DNA of 7,254 bases from Pseudomonadota bacterium (GTDB lineage: Bacteria; Pseudomonadota; Gammaproteobacteria; Steroidobacterales; Steroidobacteraceae), in the NCBI GenBank assembly GCA_028067895.1, contig JAPTUI010000173.1, positions 1 to 7,254 of the forward strand. Direction: 5' to 3'. Below, piece after piece: positions 1-5,813 of this stretch. Position numbers and translations under genes: made by a program. Below the pieces are notes generated by a model. That model made no database searches. It was not told the DNA's origin and was given only the letters and a program-made list of their open reading frames with translations. The first letter of the stretch is position 1. Every line of letters begins with the position of its first letter.

Positions 1-679
1 GAACCCGCTTGATCTTTTTCAGCTCCTCCATCAGATGCGACTGGCTGTGCAGCCGTCCGGCCGTATCCGCGATCAGCACATCGGTGCGGCGCGCGCGCGC
101 GGACTGCAGCGCATCGAACACCACCGCGGCCGGATCGGCGCCGGCGTGCTGCGCCACGCAACTCGAGCCGGTGCGCTCGGCCCAGACGCCGAGCTGCTCG
201 ATGGCGGCGGCGCGAAAGGTGTCCCCGGCCGCGAGCATGACGCTGCGCCCCTCGTCACTGAAGCGGCGCGCCAGCTTGCCGATCGTCGTGGTCTTACCCG
301 AACCGTTGACGCCGACCACGAGAATCGTGAAGGGCTTGTGCGCCGGGTCGATGCGCAGCGGCTGCGCGCAGGGCGCGAGGATCTCCTCCACCGCGGTGCG
401 CAGCGCCGCGATCAGGGCCTCGACGTCAGCGAGCTCCTTGCGGGCCAGACGCTTGTGCAGTCCGGCGAGAATGAATTCCGTGGCTTCGACGCCCACATCG
501 GCGGTGAGTAGCCGCGTCTCGAGCTCTTCGAGCAGCTCATCGTCGATGCGCCGGCCGCGGAACAGGTTGGCCAGATCGAAACTGAGCTTGCCGCGACCGA
601 GCCGCTGCGTCAGTCGCTTCAGAAAGCCCTGACGTTGGGTCCCGCCGGCGGGGGCTTCTTTGGGTTCTCGTCCGAACAT
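1..679 (-). CDS. ftsY: Signal recognition particle receptor FtsY (C-terminal part off the window)
   Basis: This is the membrane-associated SRP GTPase that docks ribosome-SRP complexes at the SecYEG translocon. The first 226 residues are present and the frame runs off the left edge. A helical N domain lies at about residues 45-110. The G domain follows, with the P-loop GVNGSGKTTT (123-132), DTFRAAA (153-159) and DTAGRL (205-210); the TKLDG motif and the rest of the G domain lie outside the window. The acidic A domain that makes E. coli FtsY about 497 residues long is essentially absent. Only some 40 residues precede the N domain, including a basic amphipathic stretch, GFLKRLTQRLGRGK (18-31), likely the lipid-binding helix. 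ATG at 679 is preceded directly by an in-frame GTG (682) and then, three codons further upstream, by a stop, so the start is fixed within one codon. No clear ribosome-binding site is seen. It is divergent from rsmD, as in many gammaproteobacteria. Confidence 0.97.
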   Translation of the reverse strand, partial: MFGREPKEAPAGGTQRQGFLKRLTQRLGRGKLSFDLANLFRGRRIDDELLEELETRLLTADVGVEATEFILAGLHKRLARKELADVEALIAALRTAVEEILAPCAQPLRIDPAHKPFTILVVGVNGSGKTTTIGKLARRFSDEGRSVMLAAGDTFRAAAIEQLGVWAERTGSSCVAQHAGADPAAVVFDALQSARARRTDVLIADTAGRLHSQSHLMEELKKIKRV

Positions 680-733
680 CACGATGCGCTAGTGTATCGT
701 AGCGGCCTGGTCCGCAGGTTCGAAAGACGGTCC

Positions 734-1345
734 TTGAGCATACCCACCCAGTCGCACCGGCGCGGCAGCGCCGCGCGGGTGCTGCGCATCATCGGCGGCG
801 CGTGGCGAGGGCGGCGGCTGCGCTTTCCGGATGCGCCCGCTATCCGCCCCACACCCGACCGCGTCCGCGAGACGCTCTTCAACTGGCTCGCCCCCACGCT
901 GAACGGCGCGCGCTGCCTGGATCTGTTCGCCGGCAGCGGCGCCCTCGGCCTGGAGGCGCTCTCGCGCGGCGCCGCGCACGTGACGTTCGTCGAGCGCGAC
1001 CGCAGCGCCGCACGCGCGATCGAAACGTGTCTGGCGGAGTGGGACCGCGAACGGCGCTGCGACTGGCGTGTCGTCAGCACCGATGCGACGGACTTTCTCG
1101 GTGCTCCGGGGCGTCCGTTCGACCTCGTCTTTCTCGATCCGCCGTTCGCCTCCGGCATGCTGGCGGCTGTCGCTGCACAGCTCGAACGCGGCGGCTGGCT
1201 CGCCGATACGGCCCGGATCTACCTCGAGTGCCCGGCCGCCGAGCAGCCCGTGGTGCCGGCAAACTGGACGCACGCACGCGAGAAGCGCTCCGGGCAGGTC
1301 GGGTATCATCTGTATTCGCGACACAGGGGGATCGCCGCCGAATGA
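734..1345 (+). CDS. rsmD: 16S rRNA (guanine(966)-N2)-methyltransferase RsmD
   Basis: RsmD methylates G966 of 16S rRNA in the assembling small subunit, using S-adenosylmethionine. The protein is 203 aa from the chosen TTG (E. coli about 198). The family opening RIIGGAWRGRRL is at residues 18-29 and DRVRETLFNWLAP at 42-54. The SAM-binding motif I DLFAGSGALGLEAL is at 63-76 and the catalytic DPPF at 135-138. The frame stays open upstream to ATG 635, but that start would overlap the first 15 codons of ftsY on the other strand and add unconserved sequence. TTG 734 places the conserved block where family members have it and follows a weak purine-rich stretch (723-730). GTG 779 is a shorter alternative. 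The stop overlaps the coaD start (ATGA), so the two are probably co-transcribed and translationally coupled. The identity is secure; the start is a judgement. Confidence 0.95.
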   Translation: MSIPTQSHRRGSAARVLRIIGGAWRGRRLRFPDAPAIRPTPDRVRETLFNWLAPTLNGARCLDLFAGSGALGLEALSRGAAHVTFVERDRSAARAIETCLAEWDRERRCDWRVVSTDATDFLGAPGRPFDLVFLDPPFASGMLAAVAAQLERGGWLADTARIYLECPAAEQPVVPANWTHAREKRSGQVGYHLYSRHRGIAAE

Positions 1346-1824
1346 ACCGTCAGGCCGTCTATCCGGGCACTTTCGACCCGATCACCAACGGACACCAGGA
1401 TCTGGTGCGCCGTGCCGCCAGCATCTTCGAGCGAGTGACCGTCGCCATCGCCGCCAACCCCAACAAGGCCCCGATGTTTCCGCTCGAGGCGCGCGTCGAC
1501 ATGGCGCGGCGCGTCCTCAGCGACCTGCCCAATGTGGCCGTGCTCGGCTACTCCGGACTGACGGTCGATTTCGCTCGCAAGCAAGGCGCGCGCGTCATCG
1601 TGCGCGGCCTGCGCGCGGTGTCGGACTTCGAATTCGAGTTCCAGCTCGCCAACATGAGCCGCCATCTGGAACGGGACATTGAGACAGTCTTTCTGACCCC
1701 GCAGGAGCAGTTCACGTTCATCTCCTCGACGCTGGTGCGCGAGATCGCCGTCCTCGGCGGCGATGTGAGCGAATTCGTACACCCGCTCGTCGAAGTGGAG
1801 CTGAAGAAGCGCCGCAATCCCTGA
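1342..1824 (+). CDS. coaD: Phosphopantetheine adenylyltransferase (PPAT)
   Basis: CoaD catalyses the penultimate step of coenzyme A synthesis in the cytosol, transferring AMP from ATP to 4'-phosphopantetheine to give dephospho-CoA. The protein is 160 aa (E. coli 159), so it is full length. The nucleotidyltransferase signature is visible: YPGTFDPITNGH (residues 7-18, ending in the T/HxGH motif), GLRAVSDFEFE (89-99) for substrate contacts, and FISSTLVRE (126-134), the C-terminal ATP-binding signature. The ATG overlaps the rsmD stop by 4 nt. A G-rich ribosome-binding stretch (1325-1330) lies about 11 nt upstream, so reinitiation from rsmD is likely to contribute. The gene ends 4 nt from the convergent mutM stop, with no obvious terminator hairpin between them. 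Confidence 0.98.
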   Translation: MNRQAVYPGTFDPITNGHQDLVRRAASIFERVTVAIAANPNKAPMFPLEARVDMARRVLSDLPNVAVLGYSGLTVDFARKQGARVIVRGLRAVSDFEFEFQLANMSRHLERDIETVFLTPQEQFTFISSTLVREIAVLGGDVSEFVHPLVEVELKKRRNP

Positions 1825-1828
1825 ACGC

Positions 1829-2644
1829 TCAGCGCTGGCACGCGGGGCAGTAGTAGCTCGAGCGGCCCTGCTGGACGCGGTGACGGATCGGCGTGGCGCA
1901 CACGCGGCACGGCTGCCCCGCGCGTTCGTAGACAAAGAGCTTCTGGCGGAAATACCCCGGCGAGCCGTCCGCACCGACGTAATCGCGCAGCGTCGTGCCG
2001 CCGACGCGGATCGCCTGCGCCAGTACCGTACGCACCGCTTTGACCAGACGCGCCGCTTCGGCGCGCGTCAGGCGGCGGGCTTCCCGCCCCGGGCGCACCC
2101 TCGCGCGAAACAGCGCCTCGTTGGCGTAGATGTTGCCGACGCCCACCACGAGGCGGCTGTTCATCAACAGCTGCTTCACCGCAAGCCGTCGGCCGCGAGT
2201 GAGCTGCCAGAGATAGTCAGCGGTGAACGCGGCGTCGAACGGCTCGGGCGCCAGATCGCGCAGCAGCCGGTGCTCAAGCGGATCGCCTTCGACATAATGC
2301 AGGCTGCCGAAGCGGCGCGGGTCGTTGAAGCGCACGATCCGCCCCGAATCCAGGCGCAGATCGTACTGATCGTGCGCGCGCCGCGGCTCACCGGCGCTGA
2401 GCACGCGCAGCGAGCCCGACATGCCCAGGTGCACGATCAGACTGCCGCGCTCGAGCGCGATGAGCAGGTACTTCGCGCGCCGCCCGACCGACTCGATGCG
2501 CAGGCCCGCGAGCGCCCCCGGCAGCGTGCGCGGAATCGGCCAGCGCAACCGCGGCTGGTACAGCTCGAACGCGACGATGGTCTTGCCGAGCACGTGCGGC
2601 TCGATGCCGCGGCGCGTAGTCTCGACTTCGGGAAGTTCCGGCAT
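1829..2644 (-). CDS. mutM: Formamidopyrimidine-DNA glycosylase (Fpg/MutM)
   Basis: MutM is a bifunctional base-excision repair enzyme. It removes 8-oxoguanine and formamidopyrimidines and nicks the abasic site by beta/delta elimination. The protein is 271 aa (E. coli 269). The N-terminus MPELPEVETT exposes the catalytic proline after Met removal, followed by the catalytic glutamate. Lys58 lies in RRAKYLL, Met75 in HLGMSGSL (lesion-gap intercalation), NDPRRFG is at 107-113, and the H2TH segment VVGVGNIYANEALF is at 166-179. The C-terminal zinc finger has Cys246, 249, 266 and 269 in CxxC-x16-CxxC, with the DNA-contacting Arg261 in QQGR. A GTG two codons upstream (2650) is in frame, but using it would bury the catalytic proline, so ATG 2644 is chosen. 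No good ribosome-binding site precedes it. It lies 87 nt downstream of the cytochrome b561 gene on the same strand, so either an operon or its own promoter is possible. Confidence 0.98.
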   Translation of the reverse strand: MPELPEVETTRRGIEPHVLGKTIVAFELYQPRLRWPIPRTLPGALAGLRIESVGRRAKYLLIALERGSLIVHLGMSGSLRVLSAGEPRRAHDQYDLRLDSGRIVRFNDPRRFGSLHYVEGDPLEHRLLRDLAPEPFDAAFTADYLWQLTRGRRLAVKQLLMNSRLVVGVGNIYANEALFRARVRPGREARRLTRAEAARLVKAVRTVLAQAIRVGGTTLRDYVGADGSPGYFRQKLFVYERAGQPCRVCATPIRHRVQQGRSSYYCPACQR

Positions 2645-2700
2645 GGGCACTCGCAGCCGGGCGCAGGCCCGCAGCGGGACGGGGGACCTCCAGCGTAGCG

Positions 2701-2716
2701 GGCCGGCGCGCCGGCC
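2701..2716. repeat. Perfect 16-bp palindrome between cytochrome b561 and mutM
   Basis: GGCCGGCGCGCCGGCC equals its own reverse complement and sits in the 87-nt gap between the cytochrome b561 stop and the mutM start. It is 15 nt past the cytochrome stop on the minus strand. No T-run follows, so it is not a textbook intrinsic terminator. It could be a rho-assisting hairpin, a protein site, or simply a product of very high GC content. Confidence 0.4.
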
Positions 2717-2731
2717 GGAAGAGGCGCCGCG

Positions 2732-3289
2732 CTACTCGGCACGCCGGCGCGGCAGCATCCTCCGCAGAACCGAGTCGCGCATGACGTAATGGTGCATCAG
2801 CGCCGCGGCAGCATGCATACCGGCCACGATCACCAGCAGGTCCGCCAGATCACTGTGAGTCTCGCTCACGGTGTGTATAACCCCAGGCGTCGCCCAGGCG
2901 GGCCGATGGAAAGTGAACCAGTCGAATACGTGCAGACCGTGCACCCAAGCCCGCGCGATGCCGAAGCCGACCGTGAGCACGAGCAGCAGGTACAGACCGT
3001 AATGCACCCCTTTGGCAACCAGGTTCAGCAGGCCTTCATCGGCTGCGGGGAGCCGCCGGCCGGCCGAGGAGCGCCAACTGATCCGCACCAGAATGACGAC
3101 GCCGACCAGCAACCCGAGCGCCATGTGCACCGACAGCGCAGTCAGGCGCGGCGCGCCCTTGGGGAAGAAGCTCAGGGACTGGCCAAGTGCCCAGAGCGTA
3201 ATCACGAGCAGGGCCGTGAGCCAGTGCAGCAGAATGCTGAGGCCGTCGTACTTCAAATCAGACTGTACCGTCGTCGCCGTTGTCGCCAA
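2732..3289 (-). CDS. Cytochrome b561 (CybB family, four-helix di-heme membrane protein)
   Basis: This is an inner-membrane b-type cytochrome, 185 aa from the chosen start (E. coli CybB about 176). Four hydrophobic segments fall at about residues 16-37, 51-71, 91-112 and 148-167. Candidate heme-ligating histidines sit where the family has them: His22 (ILLHWL), His55 (SVHMALG), and His145 and His159, 14 apart (ETHSDLADLLVIVAGMH). The tail HHYVMRDSVLRRM also matches the family. The family moves electrons between quinone and small oxidants; E. coli CybB has been described as a superoxide-quinone oxidoreductase. The substrate here is inferred, not seen. TTG 3289 is chosen because AAGGGGA (3301-3295) lies 5 nt upstream and it gives the usual length. 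A GTG at 3409 would add 40 unconserved residues with no membrane segment. Divergent from rpoH; upstream of mutM, which may reflect shared oxidative-stress roles. Confidence 0.92.
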   Translation of the reverse strand: MATTATTVQSDLKYDGLSILLHWLTALLVITLWALGQSLSFFPKGAPRLTALSVHMALGLLVGVVILVRISWRSSAGRRLPAADEGLLNLVAKGVHYGLYLLLVLTVGFGIARAWVHGLHVFDWFTFHRPAWATPGVIHTVSETHSDLADLLVIVAGMHAAAALMHHYVMRDSVLRRMLPRRRAE

Positions 3290-3301
3290 GTCGGTCCCCT
3301 T
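3287..3301 (-). promoter_or_regulatory. Ribosome-binding site deciding the cytochrome b561 start
   Basis: On the minus strand AAGGGGA (3301-3295) is followed by a 5-nt spacer and TTG (3289-3287). This is the strongest Shine-Dalgarno match in the N-terminal part of the frame. There is no in-frame ATG in that part, which supports a TTG start for the cytochrome. Confidence 0.55.
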
Positions 3302-3476
3302 CAATGCGGCTGTGGCCGATGATTCGATCGCAAGGTGGAGTGCCGGGAGCTTAGCCGGCGGCACTCGAAAGTTCCTGAAAATTGACACATTTTGAGCGTT
3401 GTCCGCCACCGCAAATTCGGCTTAATCTTAATCTTGGCAATAAAAATATCCGGCCGGGTCGAACTCCGGGGGATCA

Positions 3477-3503
3477 TTAGCACTCAAAAGACTCGAGTGC
3501 TAA
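3477..3503 (+). promoter_or_regulatory. CIRCE operator (HrcA-binding site) upstream of rpoH
   Basis: TTAGCACTC (3477-3485), a 9-nt spacer and GAGTGCTAA (3495-3503) match the CIRCE consensus TTAGCACTC-N9-GAGTGCTAA at every base. CIRCE is the operator of the heat-shock repressor HrcA, whose activity depends on GroEL. It normally lies before groESL, dnaK or hrcA. Here its right end is 29 nt before the rpoH start and it overlaps the candidate promoter, so HrcA binding should block rpoH transcription. The gene for HrcA is not in the window. The element lies outside any accepted coding region, and the divergent cytochrome start is about 190 nt away, so rpoH is the natural target. Confidence 0.93.
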
Positions 3504-3506
3504 AAT
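3477..3506 (+). promoter_or_regulatory. Candidate sigma-70 promoter of rpoH
   Basis: A -35-like TTAGCA (3477-3482, 4 of 6 to TTGACA) and a -10-like TAAAAT (3501-3506, 5 of 6 to TATAAT) are separated by 18 nt. Both lie almost wholly within the CIRCE dyad, the geometry expected for an HrcA-repressed promoter. Transcription would start near 3513, giving a leader of about 20 nt. Promoter calls by eye are weak; the overlap with CIRCE is the main support. An AT-rich patch upstream (3421-3450) could act as an UP-like element. Confidence 0.5.
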
Positions 3507-3521
3507 TGGCCCATAGCGATC

Positions 3522-3535
3522 TGGGAGCCCCCATG
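3522..3535 (+). promoter_or_regulatory. rpoH ribosome-binding site in a small potential hairpin
   Basis: The Shine-Dalgarno GGGAG (3523-3527) lies 5 nt before the rpoH ATG (3533). TGGG (3522-3525) can pair with CCCA (3530-3533) around an AGCC loop, placing the ribosome-binding site and the first base of the start codon in a 4-bp stem. Such a short stem may be insignificant, but rpoH mRNA of E. coli is known to use structure around its start as a thermosensor. Confidence 0.3.
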
Positions 3536-4417
3536 AGTACAGCGACTGCATTGGTTGCCCGGCCCTACGAGTGTGCGCTCGCCGGCCCTGTCGGCAGTGT
3601 CGATGCCTACGTGGACCGGGTCAGCCGCATCCCCGTCCTCGACCGCGAGACGGAACATGCGCTCGCCGTCCGATTCCGCGATGAGGCCGACTTGGATGCC
3701 GCGCGCAAACTGGTGCTCGCTCATCTGCGCTTCGTGGTGCACATCGCGCGCGGTTATCGCGGCTACGGCCTGCCGTTCGGCGACCTCATTCAGGAAGGCA
3801 ACGTCGGGCTGATGAAGGCCGTCAAGCGCTTCGACCCGGCGCTGAACGTGCGCCTGGTGTCATTTGCGGTGCACTGGATCCGCGCCGAGATCCACGAATA
3901 CGTGCTGCGCAACTGGCGGCTGGTGAAGATCGCCACCACCAAGGCGCAGCGCAAGCTCTTCTTCAACCTGCGACGGATGAAGAAGAACCTCACCTGGCTG
4001 TCCGCGGAAGAAACTGCAGCCGTTGCCCGCGACCTGGGCGTCACGCCCGGGGAAGTGACGGAAATGGAAAAGCGCCTGGCGGCGCACGACATGGCCTTCG
4101 ATCCGTCTCCGGATGCGGACGAGGAAGAGACCTACAGCCCGGCCGCTTACCTGCCCGCCCCGGACGCCGACCCTGCCGAGCAGGTCGAGGACGCCGAATG
4201 GGAAAGCGACTCCTCGCTACGCCTGCGCACTGCGCTCGAGCGCCTCGATGAGCGCAGCCGCGACATTCTCGAGCGGCGCTGGATGCGCGAGGACAAGGCC
4301 ACGCTGCATGAACTGGCCGGCCAGTACGGCGTCTCCGCCGAGCGCATCCGGCAGATCGAGGCCAATGCCCTCGGCAAGCTGCGCGGCATGATGACGCCGG
4401 AGCCGGTCCCGGCCTGA
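3533..4417 (+). CDS. rpoH: RNA polymerase heat-shock sigma factor RpoH (sigma-32)
   Basis: RpoH directs RNA polymerase to heat-shock promoters (chaperones, proteases). The protein is 294 aa (E. coli 284) from ATG 3533, which has a GGGAG ribosome-binding site. Region 2 runs from about LVLAHLRFVVHIARGYRGYG (60-79) through DLIQEGNVGLMKAVKRFD (84-101) and SFAVHWIRAEIHEYVLRNWR (110-129). The diagnostic RpoH box QRKLFFNLR is at 139-147 and separates it from RpoD and RpoS. An acidic linker at about 188-222 leads to region 4, with RSRDILERRW (241-250) and the helix-turn-helix ELAGQYGVSAERIRQIEANAL (260-280). In E. coli rpoH lies directly after ftsY-ftsE-ftsX; here ftsE and ftsX are absent and rpoH stands alone, with a CIRCE operator in front. 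It ends 18 nt from the convergent malic enzyme stop. No clear terminator is seen between them. Confidence 0.98.
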   Translation: MSTATALVARPYECALAGPVGSVDAYVDRVSRIPVLDRETEHALAVRFRDEADLDAARKLVLAHLRFVVHIARGYRGYGLPFGDLIQEGNVGLMKAVKRFDPALNVRLVSFAVHWIRAEIHEYVLRNWRLVKIATTKAQRKLFFNLRRMKKNLTWLSAEETAAVARDLGVTPGEVTEMEKRLAAHDMAFDPSPDADEEETYSPAAYLPAPDADPAEQVEDAEWESDSSLRLRTALERLDERSRDILERRWMREDKATLHELAGQYGVSAERIRQIEANALGKLRGMMTPEPVPA

Positions 4418-4435
4418 GACGGACCCCGGCGCGTA

Positions 4436-5737
4436 TTACGGCCGGTAGGCGGCCTGGACGGCCGCCGCCACGCGCTCATGCACGCTCTTGTCGAGCGGGT
4501 CGGGCACCAGCGCGTCCTCCTGGGTGAGCGGAGCGATCTCGGCGAGCGTCTGGGCCGCCGCCATGAGCATCGCATCGGTGAAATGCGTCGCCTTGGCCGC
4601 CAGCGCGCCTTTGAACAGGCCCGGGAATGCCAGGACGTTGTTGATGCCCTTGCCGTCTGCGGCGAACGCAGCGCCGTGCTCACGCGCCACGTGCGGCTCG
4701 ATCTCCGGATCCGGGTTCGAGAGCGCCAGGATGACCTGTCCGGGACGGATCCACTGCGGACGAATCAAATCCTTCACCCCCGTGGTCGCCACCACGATGT
4801 CCGCGCGCTGCAGGATCTCCTCCAGACTCGCCCCCTCGGCGCCGAGGGAGCGAATGCGCTCAATCGCCTCTGGATTGCGATCCGCGCCGAGCACCCGAGT
4901 GACCCCGTAGGCGCGCAACAGCCGCACGATGCCCGTGCCGGCCGCGCCGAGACCGATCTGCCCGACGGTGCTCTCCGTCAGGCTGCGCCCGGCCCGCCGG
5001 GCGGCGTTGATGAGCGCCGCCAGCGCCACGACCGCCGTGCCATGCTGATCGTCGTGCATCACCGGCTTGCCGAGCCGCTCGCGCAGCTGAGCCTCGATCT
5101 GGAAGCACTCCGGGGCCGCGAAGTCCTCCAGCTGGATCGCGCCGAAGGACAGATGGATCCCGCTGATGAGCTCGACGATCTTCTCCGGCCGGGTCTCCTC
5201 GAGCAGGATCGGCACGGCGGAGAGTCCGACCAGGTCCGCAAACAGCGCCGCCTTGCCCTCCATCACCGGCAGGCCGGCCAGCGGGCCGATGTTCCCGAGC
5301 CCCAGAATGGCCGTGCCATTGGTGATCACGGCCACCGTACTGTCGATGCTGGTGAACTCGTGGGCGAGCGCTGGGTTCTGGCGGATCGCCAGGCACACGC
5401 GCGCCACCCCCGGGGTATACACGTCGCGCAGGGTCTGCTGGGTGTTGATCGGGAGGCTCGCAACGGTGCGGATCTTCCCGCCGCGATGGCGATTGAAGAC
5501 GCGGTCGGATTTGCCGATGAAGCGGGCATTGGGCAGCTGGTCGATGCGCTCATAGAGGTCGCTATTGGCCTGCTCGTCCATCTCCAGGGTGATTTCCCAG
5601 AGGGTGTGCCCCGGCACCCGTCGAACCGCCGAGAGGTGCTGAATGGTCAGCCCGGTATCGGCAATGACCTGCAGCACCTTGGCGAGGCTGCCCGGCTGAT
5701 GGACGGTTTCGACGATCAGAATCTCGGGTATCTTCAT
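4436..5737 (-). CDS. Malic enzyme with N-terminal ACT domain (NAD(P)-dependent malate dehydrogenase, decarboxylating)
   Basis: This enzyme converts malate to pyruvate, CO2 and reduced nicotinamide nucleotide, in the cytosol. The protein is 433 aa. Residues 1 to about 80 form an ACT-like domain (EILIVETVHQPGSLAKVLQ, then HTLWEITLEM), a fold that usually binds an amino acid or other small effector. The catalytic part follows: VYTPGVARVC (106-115, catalytic Tyr107), TNGTAILGLGNIG (139-151), VMEGKAALF (158-166, Lys162), the metal ligands Glu204-Asp205 in QLEDFA and Asp230 in HDDQHGTA, the Rossmann motif GLGAAG (262-267), SNPDPE (340-345) and GINNVLAFPG (364-373). It lacks the phosphotransacetylase-like C-terminal domain of the approximately 759-aa MaeB. 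Whether NAD or NADP is used cannot be decided by eye. ATG 5737 starts directly at the ACT domain; a GA-rich stretch lies about 13 nt upstream. It is divergent from the sensor-like gene. Confidence 0.95.
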   Translation of the reverse strand: MKIPEILIVETVHQPGSLAKVLQVIADTGLTIQHLSAVRRVPGHTLWEITLEMDEQANSDLYERIDQLPNARFIGKSDRVFNRHRGGKIRTVASLPINTQQTLRDVYTPGVARVCLAIRQNPALAHEFTSIDSTVAVITNGTAILGLGNIGPLAGLPVMEGKAALFADLVGLSAVPILLEETRPEKIVELISGIHLSFGAIQLEDFAAPECFQIEAQLRERLGKPVMHDDQHGTAVVALAALINAARRAGRSLTESTVGQIGLGAAGTGIVRLLRAYGVTRVLGADRNPEAIERIRSLGAEGASLEEILQRADIVVATTGVKDLIRPQWIRPGQVILALSNPDPEIEPHVAREHGAAFAADGKGINNVLAFPGLFKGALAAKATHFTDAMLMAAAQTLAEIAPLTQEDALVPDPLDKSVHERVAAAVQAAYRP

Positions 5738-5813
5738 AGAGAGTGTGGTGCGTTCCCCTCACGCGGTGGCTGAACTATAAGCGCCCCGCCTGAAAGATGG
5801 CTTAAAGAATCTG
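5738..5813. promoter_or_regulatory. Divergent promoter region, malic enzyme / sensor-like gene
   Basis: This 76-nt gap must carry the signals for both divergent genes. CTATAAG near 5775-5781 reads as TATAAG on the plus strand (5776-5781) and TATAGT on the minus strand (5779-5774). Each is 5 of 6 to the -10 consensus. No good -35 hexamer sits at 16-18 nt for either direction, so the exact promoters remain unassigned. Confidence 0.25.

Noticed and set aside
802..1824. Single long frame spanning rsmD and coaD
   Set aside because: Its last 160 residues are CoaD; the preceding part is rsmD read out of frame. The coaD ATG at 1342 gives the exact family length.
1880..2698. Plus-strand open frame opposite mutM
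   Set aside because: Antisense shadow of a clearly real mutM, with no family motifs.
3369..3375. GGAACTT on the minus strand, a sigma-E-like -35, upstream of cytochrome b561
   Set aside because: No matching -10 (TCTGA-like) at 15-17 nt; the nearest GCTAA is too close.
3382..3387. Perfect TTGACA -35 hexamer on the plus strand upstream of rpoH
   Set aside because: The sequence 16-18 nt downstream is GC-rich (around GCCACC) with no -10 resemblance.
3290..3409. N-terminal extension of cytochrome b561 from GTG 3409
   Set aside because: The 40 extra residues have no membrane segment or family similarity, and TTG 3289 has a strong ribosome-binding site at ideal spacing.
3510..3514. Possible sigma-32 promoter (CTCGAG at 3492-3497, N12, CCCAT at 3510-3514) suggesting RpoH autoregulation
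   Set aside because: The -35 part matches the CTTGAA core poorly, and the start would leave a leader of only about a dozen bases; the match is not convincing.
4098..4199. Acidic segment within RpoH (about residues 188-222) as an unusual insertion
   Set aside because: E. coli RpoH has a comparable Asp/Ser-rich linker between regions 3 and 4, so it is ordinary for the family.
4478..5773. Long plus-strand open frame (431 codons) opposite the malic enzyme
   Set aside because: It mirrors the malic enzyme in antisense, has a composition typical of high-GC shadow frames (Arg/Asp/His-rich) and no recognisable motif.
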